Of a stretch of DNA of 30,160 bases, positions 6,548-14,798 are shown one piece after another. The notes beneath the pieces were generated by a model that was not told where the DNA came from, made no database searches, and saw only the letters and a list, made by a program, of their open reading frames with translations. A program made the position numbers and the translations under genes. Origin of the DNA: JAUZQZ01 sp964624255 (lineage in GTDB: Bacteria; Pseudomonadota; Zetaproteobacteria; Mariprofundales; Mariprofundaceae); assembly GCA_964624255.1 (NCBI GenBank), contig CAZUWV010000013.1:1-30160 (forward strand), in the 5' to 3' direction. The stretch's first letter is position 1. Each line of letters opens with the position of its first letter.

Positions 6548-7510
6548 CTATTTCAGCGCTCCGCCGCAGCTGGATCCCTGCCCCGCAGTACAACCATAGC
6601 AGTGATCCATCACAACAATGGGGTTGCCTTGCATCTCCTTACCGATCAAACCGGAGAGGTGAGGACGAAATTTCCCCTCACTATACAACGGCAATCCCAG
6701 CATCTGGTTGAAGTCACAATCATAAACAAAACCTTGCCAATCCACACTGATGAGTTTGCGGCACATCACGCCATCCAGATTCCCTTCTCTGTAGGAATCT
6801 CTGAGCAATTGCATATAATCGGCAAATCTCCCCTTGGAAATCAATGTACTGCCAAAACGTTTGATCGGCATATTAGTGATGGTGAACAAGTGATTGAACA
6901 CAATGCCGAAGCCGTGTTCAAGCTCCTCCCTATAGGCCACCTCCAGGGTCTCCTGATCGGGTGGCAGGCTGGGTCCAGATGGATTATAGACGAGGTTCAG
7001 GACCAAGCCTGATCCTTCCCTACCATAACCTAACGCATTCAAGCCTCTCAAGGCATTGATACTCGCGCCGAACACACCCTTTCCGCGTTGTGCATTCACG
7101 TTACCCGCCGTATAGCATGGCAGAGAGGCTACGACTTCCACCTGGCTCCCGGCCAGAAACACAGCCATACTCTCATAACCTTCTTCTTCAAGAATAGTCA
7201 AATTACAGCGATCTATGACTGCAATACCGAGAGACCGCGCACCGTTGACGATACTACGAAAATGTGGGTTCATCTCTGGTGCGCCACCGGTCAAATCAAG
7301 CGTTTTTACGCTGGATGATGCCAGGAATTCGAGCACGGTCCGAATCGTTCCCTCATCCATAACTTCCTTGCGCCTCGGTCCCGCATTGACATGGCAATGC
7401 AGACAGGACTGGTTGCACACATAACCAAGGTTTACTTGCAGTGTTTCCAGTTTTCTTCGCCGGATAGCGGGAAAGTCACCCTGTTTCAATAATGGTAACG
7501 TTGCGTGCAT
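6548..7510 (-). CDS. arsS: Arsenosugar biosynthesis radical SAM protein
   Basis: This 320-residue radical SAM enzyme carries the 4Fe-4S motif CNQSCLHC (Cys32, 36, 39), the SAM-contact segment DLTGGAPEMNPHF, and a C-terminal cysteine-rich DUF3641-type region with YDCDFN and HCYGCTAGQGSSCGG. ArsS-type enzymes attach a 5'-deoxyadenosyl group to dimethylarsenic, giving the precursor of oxo-arsenosugars. ArsM supplies the methylated arsenic. The ATG at 7510 has AAGGGAG about 8 bases upstream. It is the first gene of an arsS-arsM operon, separated from arsM by 215 bp that contain repeat copy 2. Divergent from the FliK-like gene, with 111 bp between. No ArsR-like operator was recognised. Confidence 0.9.
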   Translation of the reverse strand: MHATLPLLKQGDFPAIRRRKLETLQVNLGYVCNQSCLHCHVNAGPRRKEVMDEGTIRTVLEFLASSSVKTLDLTGGAPEMNPHFRSIVNGARSLGIAVIDRCNLTILEEEGYESMAVFLAGSQVEVVASLPCYTAGNVNAQRGKGVFGASINALRGLNALGYGREGSGLVLNLVYNPSGPSLPPDQETLEVAYREELEHGFGIVFNHLFTITNMPIKRFGSTLISKGRFADYMQLLRDSYREGNLDGVMCRKLISVDWQGFVYDCDFNQMLGLPLYSEGKFRPHLSGLIGKEMQGNPIVVMDHCYGCTAGQGSSCGGALK

Positions 7511-7621
7511 GCTGTATTCACTCCCTTTCTAACCAATCGTGGTCTGGCCCGCCGCCTTTCAACGTGGTCGCGGGTGGCAGAAAAAGCTTACGCATCATGA
7601 AAAAACGACTACCATAGCCTG

Positions 7622-8794
7622 ATGCAAATACTCACGACGCGATTTGGCGCCCCAGACTTTACGGATCAAGGGAAAGTACAACTGCGCGTCAGCCATGGTA
7701 ACCTCCAATATCTAAAAAAAGGCGACACCCTGCAAGCACACATCGTCAACATCATCCAGGGTAGAGCGGAAGCCAATATCCAGGGGCAACATGTGACCCT
7801 CGAAGGTTTAAGCAAGCACCTTCAGGGCGAGACCATTACCTTGAAGGTCATCAAAGAGGGTAAGCACCCGCGACTGGAATTGCAGACACAAACACCACGG
7901 TCTCCTTCACCATCCATGGGGAAATCCGCGCTTCCTGCGGTGCCAGCCTTTACATTGCCCGTGGGAAAGATCATCGCTGCCACCGTAGAACAGCGTCTGA
8001 ATCCCGGCCACATGATTTTACAATGGAGGGATCAAAGGTTTGAAGCCCCCGCCCCCGCACACATTCAGACCGGTGACCTCTTGCTTCTGCAAGTGACCAA
8101 AGGCGGAAAAATACCGGAATTCTATGTTCTCAACCATCTTGCGCAAGCCGAACCGGAAATCACCGCTCCTGTCCGGCATCAAAAGAATTCAGGCCCGGAG
8201 CTACAAAAAAGCCTCAAATATCGCAATCTCAAAACCATCATGTTCGACCTGGCCGGAGGCAGAAGACAAAAGAAGATAACATCGGAAACGGCGAAAACCA
8301 CCCACGCTTCCGGGCAAGCTGCCGCGCGCATTGAATCACCACAGGTATTAAACCTCATCGCCAGCATGCAAGCTGACCCTGCACGACTTGAGCTACCCGT
8401 GCTCATTGGCGGACAACAGACCAGCGCTTATCTGTCGGTACAGCAGGAACAGCGTGAAAACCATGGACATGGCAAGAACGATGCCAAAAAAAAACAGTCG
8501 TACAACATCCTGTTCGCCCTGGACCTTGCGAAGCTTGGCACATTACGCATTGATGCGCGTATTTCTCCTGAATCGGTATATGCAAATTTTTATCACGGCA
8601 ACGATACGGCACGTCAATTTGTACAGCATAATATACGGCGCCTGGAAGGAAAACTTCGTTCTCTTGGCTACCAGGGCATCTATCTCGGTACTGCCCCCGG
8701 CAAACAGATATCACACGAGAAAACCGTCCAGTTCGAGCAATTGATAAATGATATTCCTGGTAGCAGCGACGGCTTGCTGGATATCACAGGATGA
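7622..8794 (+). CDS. FliK-like (hook-length-control C-terminal) protein
   Basis: This 390-residue protein has a low-complexity, proline-, glutamine- and basic-rich first half. Its C-terminal region (about 295-380) is compatible with the flagellar hook-length-control fold: LGTLRIDARISPESVYANFY, then a helix RQFVQHNIRRLEGKLRSLGY. The call rests on this weak similarity plus the next gene, which clearly resembles the C-terminal domain of FlhB, the natural partner of FliK. No other flagellar or type III genes are in view. Such pairs occur in many bacteria apart from flagellar clusters, and their role is not settled. No Shine-Dalgarno is visible before the ATG at 7622. The stop overlaps the next start (ATGA). 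Confidence 0.6.
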   Translation: MQILTTRFGAPDFTDQGKVQLRVSHGNLQYLKKGDTLQAHIVNIIQGRAEANIQGQHVTLEGLSKHLQGETITLKVIKEGKHPRLELQTQTPRSPSPSMGKSALPAVPAFTLPVGKIIAATVEQRLNPGHMILQWRDQRFEAPAPAHIQTGDLLLLQVTKGGKIPEFYVLNHLAQAEPEITAPVRHQKNSGPELQKSLKYRNLKTIMFDLAGGRRQKKITSETAKTTHASGQAAARIESPQVLNLIASMQADPARLELPVLIGGQQTSAYLSVQQEQRENHGHGKNDAKKKQSYNILFALDLAKLGTLRIDARISPESVYANFYHGNDTARQFVQHNIRRLEGKLRSLGYQGIYLGTAPGKQISHEKTVQFEQLINDIPGSSDGLLDITG

Positions 8795-9099
8795 GCACAC
8801 ACATGAATGACCGTCCATATCCTCCTCGCCGAGCCATCGCCTTACACTGGACCCCTTTGGAAGATGATGTCCCCAAGGTCACGGCTATGGGTACGGGAAT
8901 ATTGGCCGACAAAATCGTACGGCTGGCAAAAGAAAATAGTATTCCCATCCGTGAAGACAAGGATCTGATCCAAATTTTATCGTTACTCCATATCGGCGAA
9001 AACATCCCGCCTGAAACCTATACGGCCATAGCCGAAATCCTCATCTTTATTTACTGGAGCAACCGGCAATATGAAAAGGTGTTCAATCATGACCGCTAA
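8791..9099 (+). CDS. FlhB C-terminal-domain-like protein (YlqH/FhlB type)
   Basis: This 102-residue product matches the cytoplasmic substrate-specificity-switch domain of FlhB: AIALHWTPLEDDVPKVTAMGTG, ADKIVRLAKENSIPIREDKDLIQIL, and PPETYTAIAEILIFIYW near the end. It has no membrane segments. The NPTH autocleavage motif of true FlhB is replaced by HWTP-type sequence, so self-cleavage is not expected. ATGA overlap with the FliK-like gene implies co-translation and probably a physical complex. A second ATG at 8803 is an alternative start. The role without an export apparatus is unknown. Confidence 0.8.
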   Translation: MSTHMNDRPYPPRRAIALHWTPLEDDVPKVTAMGTGILADKIVRLAKENSIPIREDKDLIQILSLLHIGENIPPETYTAIAEILIFIYWSNRQYEKVFNHDR

Positions 9100-9102
9100 T
9101 TT

Positions 9103-9134
9103 TGCCGTACCTGCATACGAGCGACCGACGAGAG
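9103..9134. repeat. Fragment of the foldback-repeat core (copy 3)
   Basis: GCCGTACCTGCATACGAGCG and the following ACCGACGAG align to the core of copies 1 and 2 (GCCGTAGCC..GCAT.CG..CGACCGACG). Only about 32 bp remain; the arms and ends are missing. It begins 3 bp after the FlhB-like stop and lies upstream of the pentapeptide gene, in the same orientation as the other copies. Confidence 0.6.
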
Positions 9135-9148
9135 ACTTGCGCTAAATG

Positions 9149-9160
9149 TACGATATCGTA
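9149..9160. promoter_or_regulatory. 12-bp palindrome before the pentapeptide gene
   Basis: TACGATATCGTA is a perfect dyad 35 bp upstream of the ATG at 9196. It could be an operator for a promoter serving the pentapeptide/HhH/hldD/bamE genes. No convincing -35/-10 pair was identified, so the regulatory reading is inference. Confidence 0.4.
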
Positions 9161-9195
9161 ACATCCATGGCCATAAAGATTACACGGAGGAAAGG

Positions 9196-9513
9196 ATGAC
9201 AGCCGATGAAATCGCTCAGGCAGTTCGGGAAGGTCGCAGTCTTGCGGGGGAGGATGTGTCTGCCCTGAACCTATCCGGAATGGATTTAAGGAATGCAAAG
9301 CTGGCGGGTGCCAATCTTTCCGGATGTAATCTTCGAGGTGCCGATTTGCGCGGTGCGGACTTAAGCCATGCCAACCTGTTCAAAGCCGACCTGCGCGGTG
9401 CCAAACTCCGGCGTGCCAACCTTACGCGCGCCAATCGCATGCTGACAAAGGTTCATAAATGGGCACTGAAAGGCGCCTACATTGCGGGCCCCACCGCCTA
9501 TACCGAGAAATAA
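9196..9513 (+). CDS. Pentapeptide-repeat protein
   Basis: This small soluble protein of 105 residues contains about ten tandem A(D/N)LXX units between residues 22 and 80, for example ANLSGCNLRGADLRGADLS. These form a right-handed quadrilateral beta helix. A short helical N-terminus (MTADEIAQAVREGRSL) precedes the repeats, and a basic tail follows. Pentapeptide proteins have varied roles; some mimic DNA and bind gyrase, many are scaffolds, so no specific function is assigned. A strong GGAGGAAAGG sits just before the ATG. The stop codon is directly followed by the ATG of the next gene (TAAATG), so the two are probably translated together. Confidence 0.88.
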   Translation: MTADEIAQAVREGRSLAGEDVSALNLSGMDLRNAKLAGANLSGCNLRGADLRGADLSHANLFKADLRGAKLRRANLTRANRMLTKVHKWALKGAYIAGPTAYTEK

Positions 9514-9942
9514 ATGGGCGCCCGGATACAGCCTATGCCCGGCACGTTTCCATTACACGAAGACAAGGATTTTCTGCGCGAAAGCGAATGGGTTATCCTG
9601 AAACTTCTCTGTCGTCCCATCGATCATCTCGCCACTGCCAACGCAGATGAATTATCGCGTGCCAGCGGTGGTCAGCTGGCAGCGGAACGCTGCGAACAAC
9701 TCATTGAGATTGTCCGTATTTCAAAATTACCAGGATTGGGTACCTGGATCGCACGCCTGATGGTTGAGTCCGGATTGAATGAGCGCGCGCTGCTCACCCT
9801 GCCCGCAGAAGATTTAATAGACCGTATGAATGCGCATACCACCTACCCCATCTGCAATCGGGCCACGATGCATGCCATTGCCGGTCTCCAGCTTTCATGG
9901 AACAATACAAATACGCTCACACCAGAGGCAAATGATGACTGA
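9514..9942 (+). CDS. Helix-hairpin-helix protein of unknown function
   Basis: This is a 142-residue protein I do not recognise by name. Residues about 70-125 hold helix-hairpin-helix signatures, LPGLGTWIARLMVESGLN and LLTLPAEDLIDRMNA, similar to tandem HhH domains (DUF4332-like) that bind DNA or proteins without sequence specificity. The N-terminal part is helical (WVILKLLCRPIDHLATANADEL). No catalytic motif is visible. It begins directly at the pentapeptide stop and overlaps the hldD start by 8 bp, so it sits in a translationally coupled chain. The pairing with a pentapeptide protein hints at a joint role, which is inference. Confidence 0.6.
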   Translation: MGARIQPMPGTFPLHEDKDFLRESEWVILKLLCRPIDHLATANADELSRASGGQLAAERCEQLIEIVRISKLPGLGTWIARLMVESGLNERALLTLPAEDLIDRMNAHTTYPICNRATMHAIAGLQLSWNNTNTLTPEANDD

Positions 9943-10882
9943 ACGGATTCTTGTTACCGGAGGCGCCGGTTTCATTGGTGCAAACCTTGCCGCAGCCCTG
10001 GTCAAAAGACCGGATGTGGATGTAGTCATCGTGGATGATTTCAGTTTCGGCGACTGGAAAAACCTTGTACATATAGATTGCGAGGTGCGCGCAGGTTCGA
10101 TTGCTGATCCGGGCCTGCATCGGGAAATTGCCGATGGCGTATATTCAGCCATCCTGCACCAGGGAGCCATTTCCGACACGACCGTGCTGGATCAACGCCG
10201 CATGCTGGAGGTGAATACCAATGCATTCGCGGCCATGCTCGAAGCCAGTTGCAAATCCGGCACCCGAATGATTTACGCATCCTCAGCCGCGGCCTATGGA
10301 CATGCTCCCGCGCCTAATCGTGTGGGTGGCATTGAGGAGCCAGCCAATATCTACGGTTTCTCCAAGCTGTCCATGGACCGTATCGCCCTTCGCTGGTACG
10401 ACCGCCACCCTTCCGCAATTGTTGGCCTGCGCTATTTCAATGCCTATGGTCCCGGGGAAACGCATAAAGGGACAACAGCATCCATGATTTTGCAGCTTTA
10501 TCATCAAGTCAGGGCAGGAAAACGCCCGAGGCTGTTCAAATACGGTAAACAGCAACGTGATTTTGTTTACATTCGTGATGTCATCACGGCCAACCTGGCG
10601 GCTCTGGAAGCACCGCGTTCCGGGATATGTAACGTCGGGTCAGGTACGGCACGCTGTTTCAATGATATCATCACCATCCTGGAGACACTCCTCAACCAAA
10701 AACTGGATGCCGATTATTTCGATAATCCCTACGACTTTTATCAGAACCATACGGAGGCGGACATCTCGGATACGACTGATTTGCTGGGCTGGAAACCTGC
10801 ATGGACGCTGGAAAAAGGTATGGCTGAATATATTGGATTACTGGAAGAAGGGTATGACGAGCCAGTGGAAGCCACCTCATGA
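9935..10882 (+). CDS. hldD: ADP-L-glycero-D-manno-heptose 6-epimerase
   Basis: This 315-residue extended short-chain dehydrogenase/reductase converts ADP-D-glycero- to ADP-L-glycero-D-manno-heptose for the lipopolysaccharide inner core. Visible motifs are the NADP Rossmann loop TGGAGFIG (8-15), the HldD-typical HQGAISDTT, the catalytic YGFSK (Tyr140-Lys144, the same numbering as the E. coli enzyme), and YQNHTEADIS near the C-terminus. Two adjacent ATGs exist (9932 and 9935). The second is six bases from AGAGG and is preferred. It overlaps the HhH gene at the front and bamE at the end. Its presence supports a Gram-negative host making heptose-containing LPS. Confidence 0.93.
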   Translation: MTERILVTGGAGFIGANLAAALVKRPDVDVVIVDDFSFGDWKNLVHIDCEVRAGSIADPGLHREIADGVYSAILHQGAISDTTVLDQRRMLEVNTNAFAAMLEASCKSGTRMIYASSAAAYGHAPAPNRVGGIEEPANIYGFSKLSMDRIALRWYDRHPSAIVGLRYFNAYGPGETHKGTTASMILQLYHQVRAGKRPRLFKYGKQQRDFVYIRDVITANLAALEAPRSGICNVGSGTARCFNDIITILETLLNQKLDADYFDNPYDFYQNHTEADISDTTDLLGWKPAWTLEKGMAEYIGLLEEGYDEPVEATS

Positions 10883-11187
10883 AAGTATTGATCCTGGTAG
10901 CAATGCTCATCCTCTCCGGCTGTCTGCAACAAATCCTGCATCAGGGAAACGTCCTTAAACCAGGTCTGGTAGCCAGCATTCAGGAGGGCGATAGCCGGTT
11001 CCATGTAGAATCGGTGTTGGGAAGCCCCGTACTCAAGGATGATTTGCATCCCAACCGCGCTATTTATGTCGAATTATACCATAATCCCGATACCGGAAAA
11101 TCATTTCGGCACCGTGTGGTCATCACATACGATCATGATTTTCGTGTAGCCACAATCAAGTCTTTCGGCTTCGGGAAGAAGAAGTAG
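10879..11187 (+). CDS. bamE: BamE/SmpA-family outer-membrane lipoprotein
   Basis: The 102-residue precursor has a short lipoprotein signal ending in the lipobox LSGC (Cys at about residue 15). The mature part shows the BamE fold signature, EGDSRFHVESVLGSPVLKDD, then a beta strand and a basic tail (FGFGKKK). BamE is an accessory lipoprotein of the beta-barrel assembly complex at the inner face of the outer membrane. The usual aromatic W-Y pair after the Gly-Pro loop is replaced by AIYVEL, so a BamE-like relative is possible. The ATGA overlap with hldD couples two envelope genes. It ends the 7622-11187 run. Confidence 0.75.
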   Translation: MKVLILVAMLILSGCLQQILHQGNVLKPGLVASIQEGDSRFHVESVLGSPVLKDDLHPNRAIYVELYHNPDTGKSFRHRVVITYDHDFRVATIKSFGFGKKK

Positions 11188-11252
11188 AGTAGTGTGGCGT
11201 ATGTCACCGAACGTAAATAGCTGTTTGTTACGGATACAGGGAAGCTAATCAC

Positions 11253-11278
11253 CGCCCGCGAGTGCTGCAAGAGGCTCT
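11253..11278. repeat. Short repeat, copy A (partner at 16796)
   Basis: CGCCCGCGAGTGCTGCAAGAGGCTCT matches 16796-16820 at 23 positions with one gap and two mismatches, including an identical 13-mer TGCAAGAGGCTCT. It lies between the convergent bamE and mfd ends. Two copies in intergenic DNA suggest a small dispersed element; a role is unknown. Confidence 0.4.
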
Positions 11279-11288
11279 ACCGTAGTCG

Positions 11289-14200
11289 TCACTCCAAACT
11301 ATCGAGAAAGGCAATACATTGTTTCAGCCGCTGCCGGTGATCCTGTGCGGTATCGAGCAAAGTCAGGTTACCATCGGATGTCAGATGGAAACGGCGCGGT
11401 TCGTTCTGTACGCGTATCAGAAGCTGCGCCGGGTCAATTTTCGACCCAACGGTGAAATGAAAGCGCAATCCGTGGCTATCCGCTTTGATGGCGGATAAGG
11501 ACAGTGCCTGTGCGCGCCAGCGGATACGCGCCGATTCGATCGTCATGCGGGCCTCGGTCGGCATCGGGCCAAAACGATCGGTCATCTCCTCGAACAGCAG
11601 ATCAGCCTGCGCGTCCGAAGTTATATCGGAAATACAACGGTACAGCGCCAGTCGCTCCCCAGATTGAGGGATATAATCTGGCGGCAGAATAGCGTTCACC
11701 CCCAAATGCATATCCACACGCCGCCGCGCCTTATCCGGTATTCCGCGTGATTCGCTCACAGCTCTGGAAAGCATATTCAGATACATATCCAGACCAATCG
11801 CTTCAATCTGTCCGGATTGTTCCGCGCCAAGAAGGTTCCCCGCACCCCTGATCTCCATGTCCTGACGGGCAATCATGAAACCGGCACCCAGTTCGGAATG
11901 CTCCGCGATGGCCTGTAAACGTTCGCGGGCATCCGATGTCATCGCACGCGCATCAGGGGTGAATAAATAGGCATAGGCCTGTCGGTGGCTGCGGCCTACG
12001 CGTCCCCGAATCTGGTGTAGCTGGGCCAGTCCCAGGAGATCGGCACGTTCCACAATCAGGGTGTTGGCATTGGGTACATCCAGCCCTGATTCGATGATGG
12101 TCGTGCATACCAGAACATGCACGCGCCCTTCGTAGAAATGCATCATTTGCCGATCCAGCTCCGCCGGACTCATCTGACCATGCGCTATGGCAATTTCCGC
12201 CTCGGGAATATCTTCGCGCAGGCGATTCGCAATGCGCTCAATACTTTTCACATGGTTATGCAAATAATAAATTTGACCACCGCGATAGAGTTCGCGCCGA
12301 ATAGCCTCATTCGCCAGATGCGGGTCGAATGCGGTCACCATCGTGCGAATCGTTTCGCGTTCGGCAGGCGGCGTACCGATAATGGATACGCTACGCAGTC
12401 CGGAAAGTGTCTGGTGCAGCGTGCGCGGAATGGGCGTGGCGGTAAGTGTCAGCAAATCCGCACTGGCTTGCATCTCCTTCAGTTTTTCCTTATGGCGGAC
12501 ACCAAATCGTTGTTCCTCATCTACAATCACGAGACCCAGTTCGGCGAAGAGGAACATTCCCGACAGCAGGCGGTGTGTACCGATGATAATGTGTATTATA
12601 CCCGAGGCAAGGCCGCAGGCGATGCGCTCACTTTCTTTCTTCCCCTGTAAGCGGGTGATGACTTCAACCCTTAGGCCAGTTCCGGAAAAGCGCTCGGAAA
12701 AGCTGTTTAGATGCTGATTGGCCAGTACCGTGGTCGGTGCCAGCAATGCAACCTGCTTCCCCGTATCCGCCACCACGAAGGCAGCGCGCATGGCTACTTC
12801 CGTCTTGCCAAATCCGACATCACCGCAAATCACTCGATCCATAGGTGTATTCTTCGCGAGATCGCATAACACCTGGTCAATGGCACTCACCTGGTCATCC
12901 GTTTCTTCGAACAGGAAACGGGCGGAAAATTCTTCGTATGCAGCGTGGAACTCGCCTTCAAGGCGATAAGGCATCCGGCGCACCTGCTTGCGTACAGCTT
13001 CGGTATCAATCAGTTCATGTGCCATGGCCAGCAAATCGCGCTGCACCCGTTGGCGCATACGTTTCCACTTTTCCGAACCGAGTTTATTTAGTGGAGGGCT
13101 ATCCATGCCCGTGTACCGGTGCAGACGGCTCAAGTCTTCCACCGGCACATAGACACTGGTATCGCCCGCATATTCGATATGCAGAAAATCAGCGAGTGCG
13201 TCACCCGAGCTCATACTCACCAGACCCTTATAGCGACCTATCCCGTGGTTTTCATGCACCACAGGATTACCGGGTATTAATTCCCGCAAGCTGGAAAATA
13301 TATCGGCACGCACTAGAGCCGAACCCTTGCCGCGTTTACGCGGCAAGCGCTGACCCAGCAGTTCGCGTCCGGTGAGGATCATGATTTTTACATCCGTAAG
13401 CGCTATGCCCCGCTCAAGGAAGGCAATGGTGGTAGAGACGGCTACGCCCGGCAAATCATGCAGGCCATGACAGTGTACAACGGGCTCCCCCGCATGCGCG
13501 ACGCAGGCCTCGGCCATGCGTTCCTGCTGGCCCGGCCCATGCGCCGCCAGTAGCAGTCTCCAGCCCTCGCTGATTTTATTCGTCAGTGCTTCATTCAGTG
13601 CATGCAAAGGTTGGCGCTGCTCCTGAAAATCCATGAGAGATAATGGCTCATCAACGTTCGTATACGTTGGCAGAAGATGTGCGCCAACGGGCGTTTCGAT
13701 GGCATATAATTCCTGCGGGCTAATGACGGGCTCGTGGCTGGCGCGCACCATGGTAAATTGATCACGCACCTGTCCGGCAAAATCTGTCCGTTTTGATTCA
13801 ATCGTTTCCGGCGCAAAAATGATCGTGTTTTTTGGTAAATAATCCGCGATCCGCGCCGTAGATGTATAGGCGAAGGGCAGCAACGCCTCTATACCGGGAT
13901 GAGGACGCCCTTTTTCGGCGGCGGCAAGCATCGGATGCGTGCGCAAATGAGGGAACCGCGCCCGGAAGGCCGCAGCGAAATTCGCGCGTCCCACATCATC
14001 CAGAATCACCTCGCGTGCCGGCACGGAAACAAACTGTTCCAGTGACTCGCCCGAACGCTGGGTTTCCACATCGAAACGGCGGATGGATTCAATTCCGTCA
14101 CCGAACATATCCAGTCTTAACGGTGAATATTCGGTAGCGGGCCAAATGTCCAGAATACCGCCCCGAATGGCAAACTCGCCTGCCATCAAGACGCGCTCCG

Positions 14201-14648
14201 TGGCCTGCATGCCAGCCAACACCAGTCGCGCCTTCAGCCTAGAAATATCCAGCGGATCCCCCACGCGCAATTGCCACACATGGGCGGAAACAGACTCGGG
14301 CGGGGCAATGCGTTGCAGCCAGGCAGGCAGGGCTGTCAGTAACAGACCAACAGGAGAAGGTTCCCGCAAGAGCCGGGCCAGCGTCGAAAAACGCTCGCCA
14401 ACAATGGCATGATGCGGCGATACCCGGTCATAGGGCAGCACCTCCCATGCAGGGAAGCGTCGCAAGAGTTCAGGCGCATCCTGTAAAAAAAAGGCCAGCT
14501 CCTCTGATAACTGGCGGTAACTGCGTAAATCGGGGCATATCCACACATGCAGTCTGCTTTCGCGGGCAATGTTCGAGAGATGGAAGGAGAGTCCGGGCTT
14601 GGTTGTCATGGGCGCGGAATCATGCCGGAAATGGATGGTGACAGCCAT
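11289..14648 (-). CDS. mfd: Transcription-repair coupling factor
   Basis: This 1119-residue protein displaces RNA polymerase stalled at DNA lesions and recruits UvrA. The N-terminal UvrB-homology region (about 20-300) contains ETLPYD-like EVLPYDRVSPHH. The RNA-polymerase interaction domain is near 430-510 (HENHGIGRYKG). The RecG-like motor has Walker A GDVGFGKTEV (Lys near 615), DEEQ (710-713), TATPIPRTL and the TRG region with IIESGLDVPNANT and QIRGRVGRS. The C-terminal TRCF domain closes it. The N-terminus is some 15-20 residues shorter than in E. coli. An in-frame stop lies just upstream of the ATG at 14648, so the start is close to right. No strong Shine-Dalgarno is seen. Confidence 0.95.
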   Translation of the reverse strand: MAVTIHFRHDSAPMTTKPGLSFHLSNIARESRLHVWICPDLRSYRQLSEELAFFLQDAPELLRRFPAWEVLPYDRVSPHHAIVGERFSTLARLLREPSPVGLLLTALPAWLQRIAPPESVSAHVWQLRVGDPLDISRLKARLVLAGMQATERVLMAGEFAIRGGILDIWPATEYSPLRLDMFGDGIESIRRFDVETQRSGESLEQFVSVPAREVILDDVGRANFAAAFRARFPHLRTHPMLAAAEKGRPHPGIEALLPFAYTSTARIADYLPKNTIIFAPETIESKRTDFAGQVRDQFTMVRASHEPVISPQELYAIETPVGAHLLPTYTNVDEPLSLMDFQEQRQPLHALNEALTNKISEGWRLLLAAHGPGQQERMAEACVAHAGEPVVHCHGLHDLPGVAVSTTIAFLERGIALTDVKIMILTGRELLGQRLPRKRGKGSALVRADIFSSLRELIPGNPVVHENHGIGRYKGLVSMSSGDALADFLHIEYAGDTSVYVPVEDLSRLHRYTGMDSPPLNKLGSEKWKRMRQRVQRDLLAMAHELIDTEAVRKQVRRMPYRLEGEFHAAYEEFSARFLFEETDDQVSAIDQVLCDLAKNTPMDRVICGDVGFGKTEVAMRAAFVVADTGKQVALLAPTTVLANQHLNSFSERFSGTGLRVEVITRLQGKKESERIACGLASGIIHIIIGTHRLLSGMFLFAELGLVIVDEEQRFGVRHKEKLKEMQASADLLTLTATPIPRTLHQTLSGLRSVSIIGTPPAERETIRTMVTAFDPHLANEAIRRELYRGGQIYYLHNHVKSIERIANRLREDIPEAEIAIAHGQMSPAELDRQMMHFYEGRVHVLVCTTIIESGLDVPNANTLIVERADLLGLAQLHQIRGRVGRSHRQAYAYLFTPDARAMTSDARERLQAIAEHSELGAGFMIARQDMEIRGAGNLLGAEQSGQIEAIGLDMYLNMLSRAVSESRGIPDKARRRVDMHLGVNAILPPDYIPQSGERLALYRCISDITSDAQADLLFEEMTDRFGPMPTEARMTIESARIRWRAQALSLSAIKADSHGLRFHFTVGSKIDPAQLLIRVQNEPRRFHLTSDGNLTLLDTAQDHRQRLKQCIAFLDSLE

Positions 14649-14798
14649 CCACTATCACCGGGTCTTTCGATCTGCTTCGGCAGCCTGCAACATGTTTTCC
14701 CCACAATTCAACCCGTTTTTCAGTCCCCGGCGGCAAGGATGGGAGAAGTTCCTATCGGAAAGAGGCATTTACGGAAGGAATATGACAATACCATGATG

